From Wandonia sp964447015 (GTDB lineage: Bacteria; Bacteroidota; Bacteroidia; Flavobacteriales_D; Crocinitomicaceae), in assembly GCA_964447015.1 (NCBI GenBank), contig CAYUQU010000004.1, forward strand, positions 41,724 to 105,723: 64,000 nucleotides of DNA, given 5' to 3'. The translations under genes and the position numbers were made by a program. The notes under the pieces are model-generated. The model did no database searches. It was not told the origin of the DNA and saw nothing but the letters and a program-made list of their open reading frames with translations. Below, piece by piece: positions 34,701 through 43,117 of this stretch (within the stretch, counting starts at the first letter, position 1; each line of letters begins with the position of its first letter).

Positions 34701-35622
34701 GAGTGGTCTGGTCATTCAGCAAGGTGTTCTTCTGAAAAATATCTTGTCTATACCTGAATACTTCAACTTCGGTATTTTGATTTGTCGGTTTTAATTCGAT
34801 TAACCCAGCCGAAACAGAGGCAACTAATATTGTTCCGTTAGATAAGACCTTTATGTCTTCTATTTCTGTGTTGGGAAATCTATTTTTAAAATCAATATAG
34901 AAAACTTGAAGATTATTATTTATAGCGTCCCATAGATATACATTACTTAAGGATGCAATTAGGTATTTGTTATCACCGTAGTAAGTAACTGTTTTTATAG
35001 GCTCTACCAACCCAAGTGAATCTTTGGGGAGAATTTGACGTATTCCATTGCTTTTATATAGCAACACGCCTTTATCATTTGTAGAAATAAACAAGCCTTC
35101 AGAAGTAGAATATGATAATCGGTTAAATGATTTATCTAGTAATTCGCTTGTGAGTGGAGTGAATTCTTTGTTATTTCGATTAAAAACATAAACCCCTTTA
35201 TTGTCAAACAACACATATAAATTACCTTTTTCACCTTCCGCGATACTTATAATTGACTTATCCTGAAATTTGTCTCCAGGCACAAACGAATTGAATCGCT
35301 CACTTTTTGGGTCATAAGCTACGAGGCCCTGCTGTGTACCAAACCACAAGAATCCGTCTGATGCTTTAATCCCACAATTAAAGTAATTGCTTTCTATTCC
35401 ATTTGTTCTGTCAGCAGAAAAAATTCTAAAACGATAACCGTCAAATTTATTTAATCCATCTTGCGTGCAGATCCAAATGAATCCACTTTCGTCTTGTAAG
35501 ATGTCGGTTACATAACTTTGAGAGAGGCCACTGTTTATGGAATAATTTTGAAAGCGTATGTTGGATTGTGACCAACATACGCTTTCAATTAAAATTAGTA
35601 CTACAAAGAGAAGTAGCCTCAT
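31723..35622 (-). CDS. Transmembrane sensor fusion: two-component-type beta-propeller, adenylate cyclase and HD domain
   Basis: The 1299-residue protein has a signal peptide (MRLLLFVVLILIESVCWSQ) and a periplasmic region of Reg_prop propeller blades (repeats like ILQDESGFIWICTQDGLNKFDG), then a Y_Y_Y domain (about 690-775) as in hybrid two-component sensors. One transmembrane helix (about 783-803) and a coiled coil (about 815-885) follow. The output is not a kinase but a class III nucleotide cyclase (about 890-1080): metal Asp901 in FTDFVGFT and Asp945 in KTVGDAYL. Lys941 and Asp1014 (YDIWGATVN) are the adenine-selecting pair, and the following N and R (VNLAQRM) are also present, so cAMP is the predicted product. 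The C-terminus (about 1100-1270) is an HD domain (H1126/H1130, H1162-D1163, later CDADLDYLG) of phosphohydrolase type. It lies 24 bases downstream of ferritin. Confidence 0.92.
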   Translation of the reverse strand: MRLLLFVVLILIESVCWSQSNIRFQNYSINSGLSQSYVTDILQDESGFIWICTQDGLNKFDGYRFRIFSADRTNGIESNYFNCGIKASDGFLWFGTQQGLVAYDPKSERFNSFVPGDKFQDKSIISIAEGEKGNLYVLFDNKGVYVFNRNNKEFTPLTSELLDKSFNRLSYSTSEGLFISTNDKGVLLYKSNGIRQILPKDSLGLVEPIKTVTYYGDNKYLIASLSNVYLWDAINNNLQVFYIDFKNRFPNTEIEDIKVLSNGTILVASVSAGLIELKPTNQNTEVEVFRYRQDIFQKNTLLNDQTTRLFLDRDGQLWVGTQRGFGTFNPNYLGFLGVGPSGNLEQGLPTPSVWAFAEDRSSGAIFVGTSNGVSRFDRKKNVFNHFYREPRSNLIRKVDMPALSLFVFDENNLFTGGLDGLYKLTINKDDPTTYRYEKIKHEENTPLEYERVYQIIPIDNHRFWLATKGGICIYSAETNSYTYTDKGKNLGSVKSLFKDSSGLLWIAPANGGVYKCKLSSSGEIVIEPSSFNTHLSKIIKGNVNVIHQSKPNVFWLGTYGDGLIKVNVTSNQIEQFDVSKGLPNNVIYGILEDGNENLWLSTNRGLSKFSKKKETFVNYSEIDGLMSNEFNIGAFMKSKTGELYFGGIYGYNHFYPNDLQEGRQNLTVFLTDLQISSQKILPNQDNGILQTSIAFTNEIVLNHRQRNISIQFASNDLANASLVEYRYYLEGHDEDYTFLGGENSILLSSLSPGTYNLKIFAKSVYGEWSNKPTILTIIVEPPFWMTWWFRILVIVFILIVLFVFYRLRLEKQRRRMVLLEMKIVERTSEIRAQSKKIEDQKKQLELQKKEVEEKKFLLEKEKEKVERLLHNILPEETAKELREGGSTSARAYNRVSVMFTDFVGFTKIAEKMSPIDLLNRLDIFFSKFDEIVEKWSIEKIKTVGDAYLCAGGMPIRTKENPIQTVLAGLEIQQYMRKQVEEDKANGIEPWYLRVGINTGEVVAGVVGKKRYAYDIWGATVNLAQRMETNGKAGRVNISESTYEAIQPYFECTLRGEVMTKNSGLVNMYFVDRIKPELSADEEGMVPNDRFWKIVDLHLYSSINYMKAERTILNLLEERLSPKLYYHSIWHTKDVTAAVERLALMEGITDEGLFLLKSAASYHDAGFIEQYEKNEPIGVRLAQEHLPKHGYSESQIQTIKELIYSTQIPHKPQNKLQEILCDADLDYLGRDDFHEIADKLRRELREHGKIDSDRKWDEIQIAFLNQHKYFTESAIKMRRAKKLKHIEDVKARLEKNEYKD
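35548..35588. repeat. 17-bp perfect inverted repeat within the cyclase signal-peptide codons
   Basis: Arms 35548-35564 and 35572-35588 are exact reverse complements around a seven-base loop. They lie about 35-75 bases after the cyclase ATG (minus strand), encoding the end of the signal peptide and the first mature residues. The mRNA would fold into a very stable hairpin. No clear T-run follows on the minus strand (CTTTCAAAATTATT). Confidence 0.9.
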
Positions 35623-35646
35623 GTTATTTTATTAAGAATACAGTGT

Positions 35647-36168
35647 CTATTGAGGAGCTGAGGCACCTACATTACCAGCTTGAATGGCTGAATTTTCTAA
35701 ATCGCGGTCAAATAAATAAAGACCACCTTTGTCATTTCCAATCATTCGAAGTTTGTCCAAAATCGTGCGTGCTAGAGCCTCTTCTTCCAATTGCTCAGAG
35801 ACATACCACTGCATAAAATTGTATGTAGTATAATCTTTCTCTTTCAAGCAGATGTCAACAACATTATTTATGCTATCAGTCACTCCAAGTTCGTGCTCTA
35901 ACAACAGTTCGAATACATTCAATACTGAATCGAAGGAAACTGGTGGTTGTTCTAAAGCAGGAATAATCGCTTTCCCTCCACGTTCGTTAATAAATTTAAC
36001 CAATTTCAACATGTGTAGTCGCTCTTCATCAGAGTGTTGGTATAAAAACTTGGATGTACCGTTTAGACCATTTGTTTCGGCCCAAGACGCCATTGCTAAA
36101 TAAAATTGAGATGACGACGCTTCTTTTTCCAATTGACTATTTAATACCTCTTCAATGTGTTTGTTCAT
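35647..36168 (-). CDS. ftnA: Ferritin
   Basis: Ferritin oxidises Fe(II) and stores iron in a 24-subunit shell. The 173-residue protein has the non-haem bacterial ferritin pattern with ferroxidase ligands Glu16 (LEKEASSSQFYLAMASWAE), Glu49 and His52 (HSDEERLHMLKLV), a later Glu in LLLEHELGVTDSIN and the Gln of YVSEQLEEEALA. The start at 36168 (MNKHIEEVLNSQLEKE) is the family start. The large cyclase/HD sensor gene follows on the same strand after 24 bases, suggesting one transcript. I see no clear Fur box. Confidence 0.96.
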   Translation of the reverse strand: MNKHIEEVLNSQLEKEASSSQFYLAMASWAETNGLNGTSKFLYQHSDEERLHMLKLVKFINERGGKAIIPALEQPPVSFDSVLNVFELLLEHELGVTDSINNVVDICLKEKDYTTYNFMQWYVSEQLEEEALARTILDKLRMIGNDKGGLYLFDRDLENSAIQAGNVGASAPQ

Positions 36169-36377
36169 TACAATATTGGTTTTTTAATTGTTTACTAAAT
36201 CTAATAAAAATTTTGGGAAAAATGCAGTTTCCCTTTGTTTAAATAATAGAAACTACAAGTAAACCATACTAAAACTTACGATTGTAGTTCATTCTTTGTC
36301 AAAGTTATCAATCTATTAATAAATAATCGAACAGAATAGTTATAAATTAGTATTAACTTCGAATTTTAGAATTAGTC

Positions 36378-36385
36378 TAAGTTTG
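36378..36385 (+). promoter_or_regulatory. Possible -7 box of rnr
   Basis: TAAGTTTG is a perfect TAnnTTTG match 59 bases before the chosen rnr ATG. No convincing -33 element is visible. Confidence 0.35.
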
Positions 36386-36444
36386 ATTTAGGTTTTTCCT
36401 TGTCATTTTTAGTTTATTCGCATATTGAAAACAGTAATAGTTAC

Positions 36445-38601
36445 ATGGCAAAAAAGAGACATCGTAAAGGTCAACAAAAATCCGGAGGAAGCAAATTGAA
36501 GAATGTGCTTCGTGATGGAATAATGTTATATTTTGAAAACAATCCAGATCAAACATTTGATTACAAACAAATAAGTGCTGTTTTATCTGTCGAGGATAGC
36601 GAGACAAGAAAGTTGGTTCATAAGATTTTGGGCGACTTGGCAAACCAACGTCTACTTAGAGAAGTTGTGCGTGGAAAATTCCGCTTTACCGCTTCAGACA
36701 GGTCCGTGGAGGGGAGAATTGATTTTACCGCTAGAGGTTCTGCATACCTTGTTGTAGAGGATAGAGATGTGGATGTGTTCATTCAACCAAACAATACAGG
36801 CAAGGCGTTAAATGGTGACCGCGTTAAAGTCAAAATTATTAAAAGTGGACAAAATCGAGACGAAGGAAAAGTTGTTGAAATAATTGAACGCGATAAAAAG
36901 TATTATGTAGGCGTTCTACAAGTGAGCGAGAAGTTTGCTTTTTTGATTCCAGACAATCAACGGATGAATGTAGACATGTTTATTCCTAAAGCAAAGCTTA
37001 ATGGAGCATTGAATGGTCAAAAAGCTATGGTGAAAATTACCGATTGGCCTGATGGTGCAGACAGCCCTTTTGGGGAAGTTGTTGAGGTATTGGGTATGCC
37101 AGGAACGAATGATGCCGAAATGATATCGATTTTGGTGGACAATGGAATTGAGATTAAATTTCCACAAGAGGTTATTGCTCAGGCTGAACAGACATCAATT
37201 GAATTAGATCCAAATGAAGTTGCAACGCGTAGAGATTTTAGAGAAATTTTGACTTTTACCATCGATCCTGACGATGCAAAAGATTTTGACGATGCACTTT
37301 CTTACCGTATTTTGGAAAACGGTAACAAAGAGATTGGTGTTCATATAGCAGACGTTAGCCACTACGTAACCATGGGTTCACCTATGGATAAAGAGGCGTT
37401 GAGTCGCGCTAACTCTGTATATCTTGTTGATCGTGTAATTCCGATGTTACCAGAGCAGCTTTCAAATATTGCTTGTTCACTTCGGCCAAATGAGGATAAA
37501 TACAGTTTTTCTGCTGTGTTTGAATTTGATAGCAAAGACAAAATTGTGAATCAATGGTTTGGGAAAACGGTGATACACTCAGATAGACGTTTTAGCTACG
37601 AGCAAGCTCAAGAGGTAATTGAAGGCAAATCCGAAGAGCTTGCGAATGTGATTCGCGATTTGGATAGAATCGCCAAGGTATATCGAAAAGAGCGCTTAAA
37701 AAATGGCGCGATGAACATTGAATCTGAAGAAATCCGCTTTCGATTAAACGAATACGGTCAACCTGAAGAAGTAGTGATAAAAGTGTCTAAAGACGCTCAC
37801 AAATTGATTGAGGAGTTTATGCTTCTTGCTAATCGTCATGTGGCACAATTTATTGGGAAAGGAGATAAAACTCATCCAGCAACCCAAGCAATTTATCGTA
37901 CACATGATAAGCCAGATGCGGCTAAAATAGAAACATTTAAGATGTTTATTGAGAAGTTTGGATACGATATTGAGTACGCAAATGAAAGCGGAATCTCCAA
38001 AGCAATCAATAAGCTTTTGGGTGACATTCGCTACGAAAATGAATACAGTATCATTCAAAACATGGCGATTCGTTCAATGGCTAAAGCAAGTTACGAAACA
38101 ACAAATATCGGACACTACGGATTAGCGTTTGAATATTATACTCATTTCACATCACCTATCCGTCGTTATGCTGATTTAGTTGTCCATCGTATCTTACAGT
38201 CCATGCTTGAAAAGAAATCAAATCCTTATGGACTTCCTGCGCTGAATGAAATTGGAAAGCAAACATCGAGAATGGAGCGTAAAGCTGTAGAGGCAGAACG
38301 TGACTCAACGAAATATTTCCAAGTGCAATTTGTAAAAGACCATGTGGGCGAAGAGTTTGAGGGGATAGTAAATGGAATAACCGATTTTGGGATGTTTGTG
38401 GAGATGAAATCCAACCGTTGCGAAGGTTTGGTTCCTATGGATTCTATTCCAGGTGACCGTTATTTCTTTGATTCATCAAAATACCGCATAATTGGCTCAC
38501 GAAATGGAGTAGAATACAACATTGGAGATGATGTGAGAGTGAAAATCAAAGAAGTAGATACAAGACGCCGAACGATAGATTTGGAGATAATTGTAGACTA
38601 G
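36445..38601 (+). CDS. rnr: Ribonuclease R
   Basis: RNase R is a processive 3'-5' exoribonuclease that degrades structured RNA. The protein (718 residues from the chosen start) has a basic N-terminus (AKKRHRKGQQKSGG), cold-shock OB domains (about 60-215), the RNB catalytic domain with the metal aspartates in IDPDDAKDFDDALSYRI, GVHIADVSHYV, and the conserved HFTSPIRRYADLVVHR, then an S1 domain near the C-terminus (GEEFEGIVNGITDFGMFVEM). An ATG at 36400 is in frame, but the Met at 36445 gives the normal basic start, so I chose it. A long hairpin starts within its stop codon. Confidence 0.95.
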   Translation: MAKKRHRKGQQKSGGSKLKNVLRDGIMLYFENNPDQTFDYKQISAVLSVEDSETRKLVHKILGDLANQRLLREVVRGKFRFTASDRSVEGRIDFTARGSAYLVVEDRDVDVFIQPNNTGKALNGDRVKVKIIKSGQNRDEGKVVEIIERDKKYYVGVLQVSEKFAFLIPDNQRMNVDMFIPKAKLNGALNGQKAMVKITDWPDGADSPFGEVVEVLGMPGTNDAEMISILVDNGIEIKFPQEVIAQAEQTSIELDPNEVATRRDFREILTFTIDPDDAKDFDDALSYRILENGNKEIGVHIADVSHYVTMGSPMDKEALSRANSVYLVDRVIPMLPEQLSNIACSLRPNEDKYSFSAVFEFDSKDKIVNQWFGKTVIHSDRRFSYEQAQEVIEGKSEELANVIRDLDRIAKVYRKERLKNGAMNIESEEIRFRLNEYGQPEEVVIKVSKDAHKLIEEFMLLANRHVAQFIGKGDKTHPATQAIYRTHDKPDAAKIETFKMFIEKFGYDIEYANESGISKAINKLLGDIRYENEYSIIQNMAIRSMAKASYETTNIGHYGLAFEYYTHFTSPIRRYADLVVHRILQSMLEKKSNPYGLPALNEIGKQTSRMERKAVEAERDSTKYFQVQFVKDHVGEEFEGIVNGITDFGMFVEMKSNRCEGLVPMDSIPGDRYFFDSSKYRIIGSRNGVEYNIGDDVRVKIKEVDTRRRTIDLEIIVD

Positions 38602-38646
38602 AAAGCGTGTAAGCACAAATCATTGCGCTTACACGCTTTCATTTTA
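38601..38646. terminator. 14-bp hairpin between convergent rnr and TonB receptor genes
   Basis: GAAAGCGTGTAAGC (38601-38614) and its exact reverse complement (38627-38640) enclose a 12-base loop; the sequence runs into ATTTTATTTATT on the plus strand. It begins at the last base of the rnr stop codon and ends eight bases before the end of the convergent gene. It probably terminates rnr and may act in both directions. Confidence 0.8.
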
Positions 38647-38647
38647 T

Positions 38648-41101
38648 TTATTCCCTGTTCTTCTTCCGCTGAACCCTAAAGTCGATACGGTAATAGAAGA
38701 TTGGCAAGAACCCAAGTTGAGTACGTTCTGCAATCGGTTCTGCGCTTGGATCTGAAAGATTTGGAGCATAGGCTAGACTTAACAAATTTCGTGTGTTCAA
38801 CACATTTACTAAGTCCAAACCAATTTCATGAGTCACTTTCTTTGCATTTAAACGATAGAGTACTTTAAAGTCCAAGCGGAAATAATTTCTAAATTGTCTT
38901 TCGTTGTAAGCTGAGTCCATAAACACGAGCTCCTGAACTTCTTTTGACGCATCCACATCCACATAACCATATCTTCGCCCTCCAGCATAAGTAACTTTAA
39001 GACCGAGTGAAATCATGTTTTTTTCATTTAGTTGAAACTCTTTCCCTGCTAATAAATTTGTAGCGAACGTAGCGTTGTAATCTGTGTTTCTCCATACTTT
39101 ATCGCTTCCTTGGTACTTCGAATCAAATAGCGAACCAGTTATTAAAAAGAAGAAACTCTTGTCAAAATATTTTTCGACTGTCAATTCAATACCATAATTT
39201 CTTCCAATTCCTTCGTTTACGAGCGAATCAGGAAAGAAGCGCTGGAATCCTGACCCCATATTGTTTAAAGAAAAAGAGGATGGATATTGATCCACAGGGA
39301 TGTTATACAAGTATTGATAATAAATCTCAGTTGCTATACGCAGCTTAGATTTAAAGGATTTTTGGTATCCCGCAGCAAGGTGAATACTTCTTGAAAAATC
39401 TAAGTTTTTGTTGTGAAGAACTCTTTCATTTTCACTGTTTACTTGACTATATGTATAGATATATGCGGGTTGTGTTTGGCTGTGCATTCCAGCTCCAAAC
39501 TTGAGTTTGTTTCCGTTGTTTAACGACCAATCCCAACCAACTCTAGGCTCAACATAAGACCAGCTGTTGCTCATACTATAATATTGACTATGTAGTCCTG
39601 CAACAAAATTCATTCGATCGGAAATACGGTATTTCCATTGAATGAATGGTTGAATTAATGCCGCTGCCCCTTGATAATCCCATCTCAACTTAAAGTCACC
39701 AGCCACATCAATGTCGTTTAAAACAGAGTCGAGCATGTTGTGATACTGCATTTCTGCATTCAAACCAAATTTGATTAATTGGCGACGGTTTATTTTGTGA
39801 TTGAGAGAGATGTGTGAAGTCAATCTAGTAATCTGCATTCTATAATTAAGCAATGGGTAAATTGAATCTAGCGTAATTTCATACTGTTCGGCTCCATCTA
39901 CCATTGTCGTATCAATTGATCTCCAAACCTTATCATGCTGCGAAGTTTGACGCTCGTATGACCCAGCTATTGTTGCATGTAAAAATGTTTTGTCGTTCAA
40001 TGGTTTTTTGTAGGTAATTCCACCAACAGCCATAGCTGTCCTAAAGTACTGATCGCGATCCCCCTCGCCATAAAGTTCTTCTCCAATTTCAGTTTGATCA
40101 CTAATGACGATATCAATCGCGCTCATTCCACCCATCCCCCAAACTGATAATTGACCTCCTTTTTTTAGTGGAAAATTGAATTTGAAAGCTATATCACCAT
40201 ATTGAGGCACGGCATCAGTACCAATTTTTATCCCCATCGCTTGAAACAGTGATAGAGTTGAATAGCGACCCATAAAAAGGTAACTTGCTCTAGATTTTGA
40301 AGAGAGCGGACCTTCCATCAAAATTTCAGTTCCTAAAAATCCAAATTGACCTGTAAATTCGTGTCGATCAGTATTTCCGCGTCGCAAATTCAAGTCAAAA
40401 ACCCCCGACATACTATTTCCATATTGTGCAGGGAATGCCGACATAAAAAAGTCAGAGTTATCTAGTATTTTGTTGTTTAGAATTGAAACTGGACCACCAG
40501 TTGAGCCTGAAACAGCGAAGTGATTAGGGTTAGGAATGTCAACACCTTCTACACGCCAAAGAAGACCCAGAGGTGAATTTCCGCGCACAATAATATCGTT
40601 GCGTGAATCGTCTGCTCCTTGAACACCAGCAAAATTTGAAACCATACGTGCAGGATCTGCTCTTGAGCCTGCATAACGTTCTGTTTCTTCAATTGAAAAT
40701 TGCTGAGCAGATATCGTAGCCATTTCATTGATTGTCTGGTCTTGAGCTCGAGCGGTGATCACAACTTCGGCAGTTTCTGTTGCGCGTTCTTGTAAGAAAA
40801 TGGTTACTACAGCTTCTCGACCAGAGTTTACAGTTACAGGAGTATACGAAGGGTCATATCCAACAAAAGTGACTTTAATCATTTGTTTTCCTATAGGAAC
40901 CGAAGCGATTCTAAAATCTCCATTTATATCTGCAGCACCACCTAAAATTTGTGTAGAGTCTTCTGTGATAATCTGAATTCTTGAACCAGTTAAAGGCGTT
41001 TGAGTTTCACTATCTAAAACGCGTCCACTAACGCTTTGCGTAATTTGAGAAATACCTTGAAGTGAAATTATTAAAACAAGTAATAGCAGCGTTCTTTTCA
41101 T
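38648..41101 (-). CDS. TonB-dependent receptor with N-terminal CarboxypepD_reg-like domain
   Basis: This 817-residue outer-membrane transporter has a signal peptide (MKRTLLLLVLIISLQGISQ), a carboxypeptidase-regulatory-like domain (about 22-108; VSGRVLDSETQTPLTGSRIQI ... FVGYDPSY), a TonB-dependent plug (about 120-240; VSNFAGVQGADDSRNDIIVRG, LLWRVEGVDIPNPNHF) and a 22-strand barrel. It imports a ligand too large for porins, powered by TonB. It lacks a SusD partner, so it is not a classical Sus pair. The end (YYRIDFRVQRKKNRE) has a beta-strand followed by a short charged tail. No substrate is indicated by neighbours, although a solute-binding lipoprotein gene lies upstream on the same strand (84 bases). 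Confidence 0.93.
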   Translation of the reverse strand: MKRTLLLLVLIISLQGISQITQSVSGRVLDSETQTPLTGSRIQIITEDSTQILGGAADINGDFRIASVPIGKQMIKVTFVGYDPSYTPVTVNSGREAVVTIFLQERATETAEVVITARAQDQTINEMATISAQQFSIEETERYAGSRADPARMVSNFAGVQGADDSRNDIIVRGNSPLGLLWRVEGVDIPNPNHFAVSGSTGGPVSILNNKILDNSDFFMSAFPAQYGNSMSGVFDLNLRRGNTDRHEFTGQFGFLGTEILMEGPLSSKSRASYLFMGRYSTLSLFQAMGIKIGTDAVPQYGDIAFKFNFPLKKGGQLSVWGMGGMSAIDIVISDQTEIGEELYGEGDRDQYFRTAMAVGGITYKKPLNDKTFLHATIAGSYERQTSQHDKVWRSIDTTMVDGAEQYEITLDSIYPLLNYRMQITRLTSHISLNHKINRRQLIKFGLNAEMQYHNMLDSVLNDIDVAGDFKLRWDYQGAAALIQPFIQWKYRISDRMNFVAGLHSQYYSMSNSWSYVEPRVGWDWSLNNGNKLKFGAGMHSQTQPAYIYTYSQVNSENERVLHNKNLDFSRSIHLAAGYQKSFKSKLRIATEIYYQYLYNIPVDQYPSSFSLNNMGSGFQRFFPDSLVNEGIGRNYGIELTVEKYFDKSFFFLITGSLFDSKYQGSDKVWRNTDYNATFATNLLAGKEFQLNEKNMISLGLKVTYAGGRRYGYVDVDASKEVQELVFMDSAYNERQFRNYFRLDFKVLYRLNAKKVTHEIGLDLVNVLNTRNLLSLAYAPNLSDPSAEPIAERTQLGFLPIFYYRIDFRVQRKKNRE

Positions 41102-41185
41102 TTCGACAATAATTAAACAAGTTGTATACTAAGAAGTTAACAAGGGCGCAAAAATGACAAAAAAAGTTGAATTACAAACAAAAAA

Positions 41186-42922
41186 CTAACGGGCATTAAA
41201 CTCCTCCTTAGTCCACTCTTCTACTTTCACGTAAGTGAAGTCTAAGTACAAGATAGAGTTTGTTTCCAGATTTCTGACGTTATAATACTGCAAAATAAAC
41301 TGTTCATTATACCACAATACAATAAGGGGAGCTTCTTCCATCAATACTTTTTCTGCTTCTGAGAATAATCTATTTCGTTCATTGATATTTTTCTCCGACT
41401 GAGCTTTTTCAAAAAACTCATCAAACTTTGCATTTACAAAACGCGAAGAATTCACATTTGATGGCTGTGTTAAATCTTTAGGAACAAGCTTACCATAATA
41501 ATTCATTAGAAAACTTTCCGCACCAATATAATCTGCATACCATGCAGATCTGAAAATGTCGCCGTTTGCCATTGTTTCATCTGTGAGTTTGTCTTCAAAT
41601 GAAAGACCCTCAAGATTTACATTTATTCCTAATTCTTTTGACATCTGTCTTCTAAACTCATCAGCTACTGCAGAGTGAATAGTCCCAGTGTTAAATTTCA
41701 GCGTCAATGTTGGAAATCCTTTTCCGCCAGGATATCCAGCTTCAGCCATCAACTGGCGTGCTTTATCAGGATTAAAATAGTAACTATTTTCTTTTACGCC
41801 TTGAAAATCATAACCAGGTAACAACTTAGAGAGGGGGGGCACAATTCCATAATTACCAGCCTGAGTAGAACTTTTCAAAATATTAGTTAATATGCGATCT
41901 CTGTTCAATGCATAATTAAGCGCTTGTCTCACACGTTTGTCTTTAAGAGCTGGCGAGTTAACGTTTAGTGTATAAAACTGTGTACTCAAAAGCGGGTCGT
42001 TTGATAGTTTCATTAAAGGTGGTTCACCACTAAAATCTGCAATTCTATCTTCAAGTACATGTGCAATACGACTAGGAGGAATATTTTGAATAAAGTGAAC
42101 CTCTCCTCTTTCAAACTTATCTAATTGCTCAAGCTGATTGTTTTCTATATAAATGATTATACTGTCTAAATAGGGCAATTGAACTCCGTCTTTGTCTTTG
42201 AGGTAATATTTATCATTTTTAACTAAAGCAATTAAAGGTGAATCACCTTGTGATTCAAACGCGTATTTAAATGGCCCCGTGCCAATAAGATCCGCCTCTT
42301 TACCACATTCCACAACTTCTTTAGCGACCATTCTGAAATTACAAAGTGAGAGTTTGGCTGGGAAATTTTGGTCTTTTTGTTTTGTTTCAAGTCTAACAGT
42401 ATGCTTATCCACGACCGTTAGTCCCTCAATTGATTTAGTTTTACCGTTAAAAAAGTCTTCAGCCCCTTTTAGTGTTTCTTTAAGAATTGAGATATAACCA
42501 TGACTTTCTTTACCTGTTTCACTTTTTGAGCAAAGCAATTCAAATGTAAACTTTACGTCATTCGCATCAAATAAGCGCCCTTTACCATTTTTAAAACAGC
42601 TATGATCATGAAAATAGGCGTCTTTGCGTAAGTGGAAAGTATAAGACAATCCATCTTGAGAAACATCCCAGCTCTCAGCTAATGCACCAATAGGATCTAA
42701 TGTCTTTGGATCAAGTTTGGTTAATCCGTCTGCTATTTGATTTACAATAATTGATGTATAATAATCTTTTATATCACGTAAAAAATAAGTTTGGGGTTGT
42801 TGATCTACAATCATTTTAAAAGTAGACGAAGATGACTTGTCTCCCTCGCTGTCACTCGCGCCTTCATTATTACATGAACCCACTAACACGACTAAAGACA
42901 CCCACAATAACCATTTATTCAT
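41186..42922 (-). CDS. Family 5 solute-binding lipoprotein (oligopeptide-type ABC transporter)
   Basis: This is a periplasmic solute-binding protein of the DppA/OppA group (SBP_bac_5). The frame opens at 43051, but a start at 42922 gives a lipoprotein signal peptide with lipobox LVGSC (Cys17) followed by an acidic serine-rich linker; mature length fits the family. Conserved features include PKTLDPIGALAESWDVSQDGLSYTF, LRKDAYFHD, DANDVKFTFE, VNSPALKDKRVRQALNYALN and GYPGGKGFPTLTLKFN. No cognate permease or ATPase genes are nearby, as is often the case in Bacteroidota. It may supply peptides or another ligand. It is co-directional with the TonB-dependent receptor gene. Confidence 0.93.
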   Translation of the reverse strand: MNKWLLWVSLVVLVGSCNNEGASDSEGDKSSSSTFKMIVDQQPQTYFLRDIKDYYTSIIVNQIADGLTKLDPKTLDPIGALAESWDVSQDGLSYTFHLRKDAYFHDHSCFKNGKGRLFDANDVKFTFELLCSKSETGKESHGYISILKETLKGAEDFFNGKTKSIEGLTVVDKHTVRLETKQKDQNFPAKLSLCNFRMVAKEVVECGKEADLIGTGPFKYAFESQGDSPLIALVKNDKYYLKDKDGVQLPYLDSIIIYIENNQLEQLDKFERGEVHFIQNIPPSRIAHVLEDRIADFSGEPPLMKLSNDPLLSTQFYTLNVNSPALKDKRVRQALNYALNRDRILTNILKSSTQAGNYGIVPPLSKLLPGYDFQGVKENSYYFNPDKARQLMAEAGYPGGKGFPTLTLKFNTGTIHSAVADEFRRQMSKELGINVNLEGLSFEDKLTDETMANGDIFRSAWYADYIGAESFLMNYYGKLVPKDLTQPSNVNSSRFVNAKFDEFFEKAQSEKNINERNRLFSEAEKVLMEEAPLIVLWYNEQFILQYYNVRNLETNSILYLDFTYVKVEEWTKEEFNAR

Positions 42923-43050
42923 AGAGTTAGGAATTAAAATTTCCACACAAGAATAATAAAAAAAAGTTGCATTCGCTTTATTTTGTCCTAGAAATTGCGA
43001 TATTCGTGGTGAATTTTGATGATTTAAAGGAATTATATAATCAAAATTCA

Positions 43051-43082
43051 TTTGGAAATTAAAAAAATACAGTGTAATATTG
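43051..43082 (+). promoter_or_regulatory. Promoter of the secreted protein gene at 43118
   Basis: TTTG (43051-43054) and TAATATTG (43075-43082, one mismatch to TAnnTTTG) are 20 bp apart, about 35 bases before the ATG at 43118. Confidence 0.4.
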
Positions 43083-43117
43083 CGACTGTTTTAAATATGT
43101 TAGGCTCAATACATAAT

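Noticed and set aside
35548..35588. Invertible promoter (phase-variation switch)
   Set aside because: The inverted arms enclose only seven bases and lie in coding sequence, so there is no segment to flip, and no invertase gene is nearby.
36400..36444. Upstream ATG for RNase R
   Set aside because: The extra 15 residues are not family-like; the basic MAKKRHRK start at 36445 is typical.
42923..43051. 43-residue extension of the solute-binding protein
   Set aside because: The lipoprotein signal with LVGSC begins at the Met at 42922; the extension is not signal-like.
43052..43117. N-terminal extension of the secreted protein
   Set aside because: The extension overlaps the promoter and hides the signal peptide that begins at 43118.
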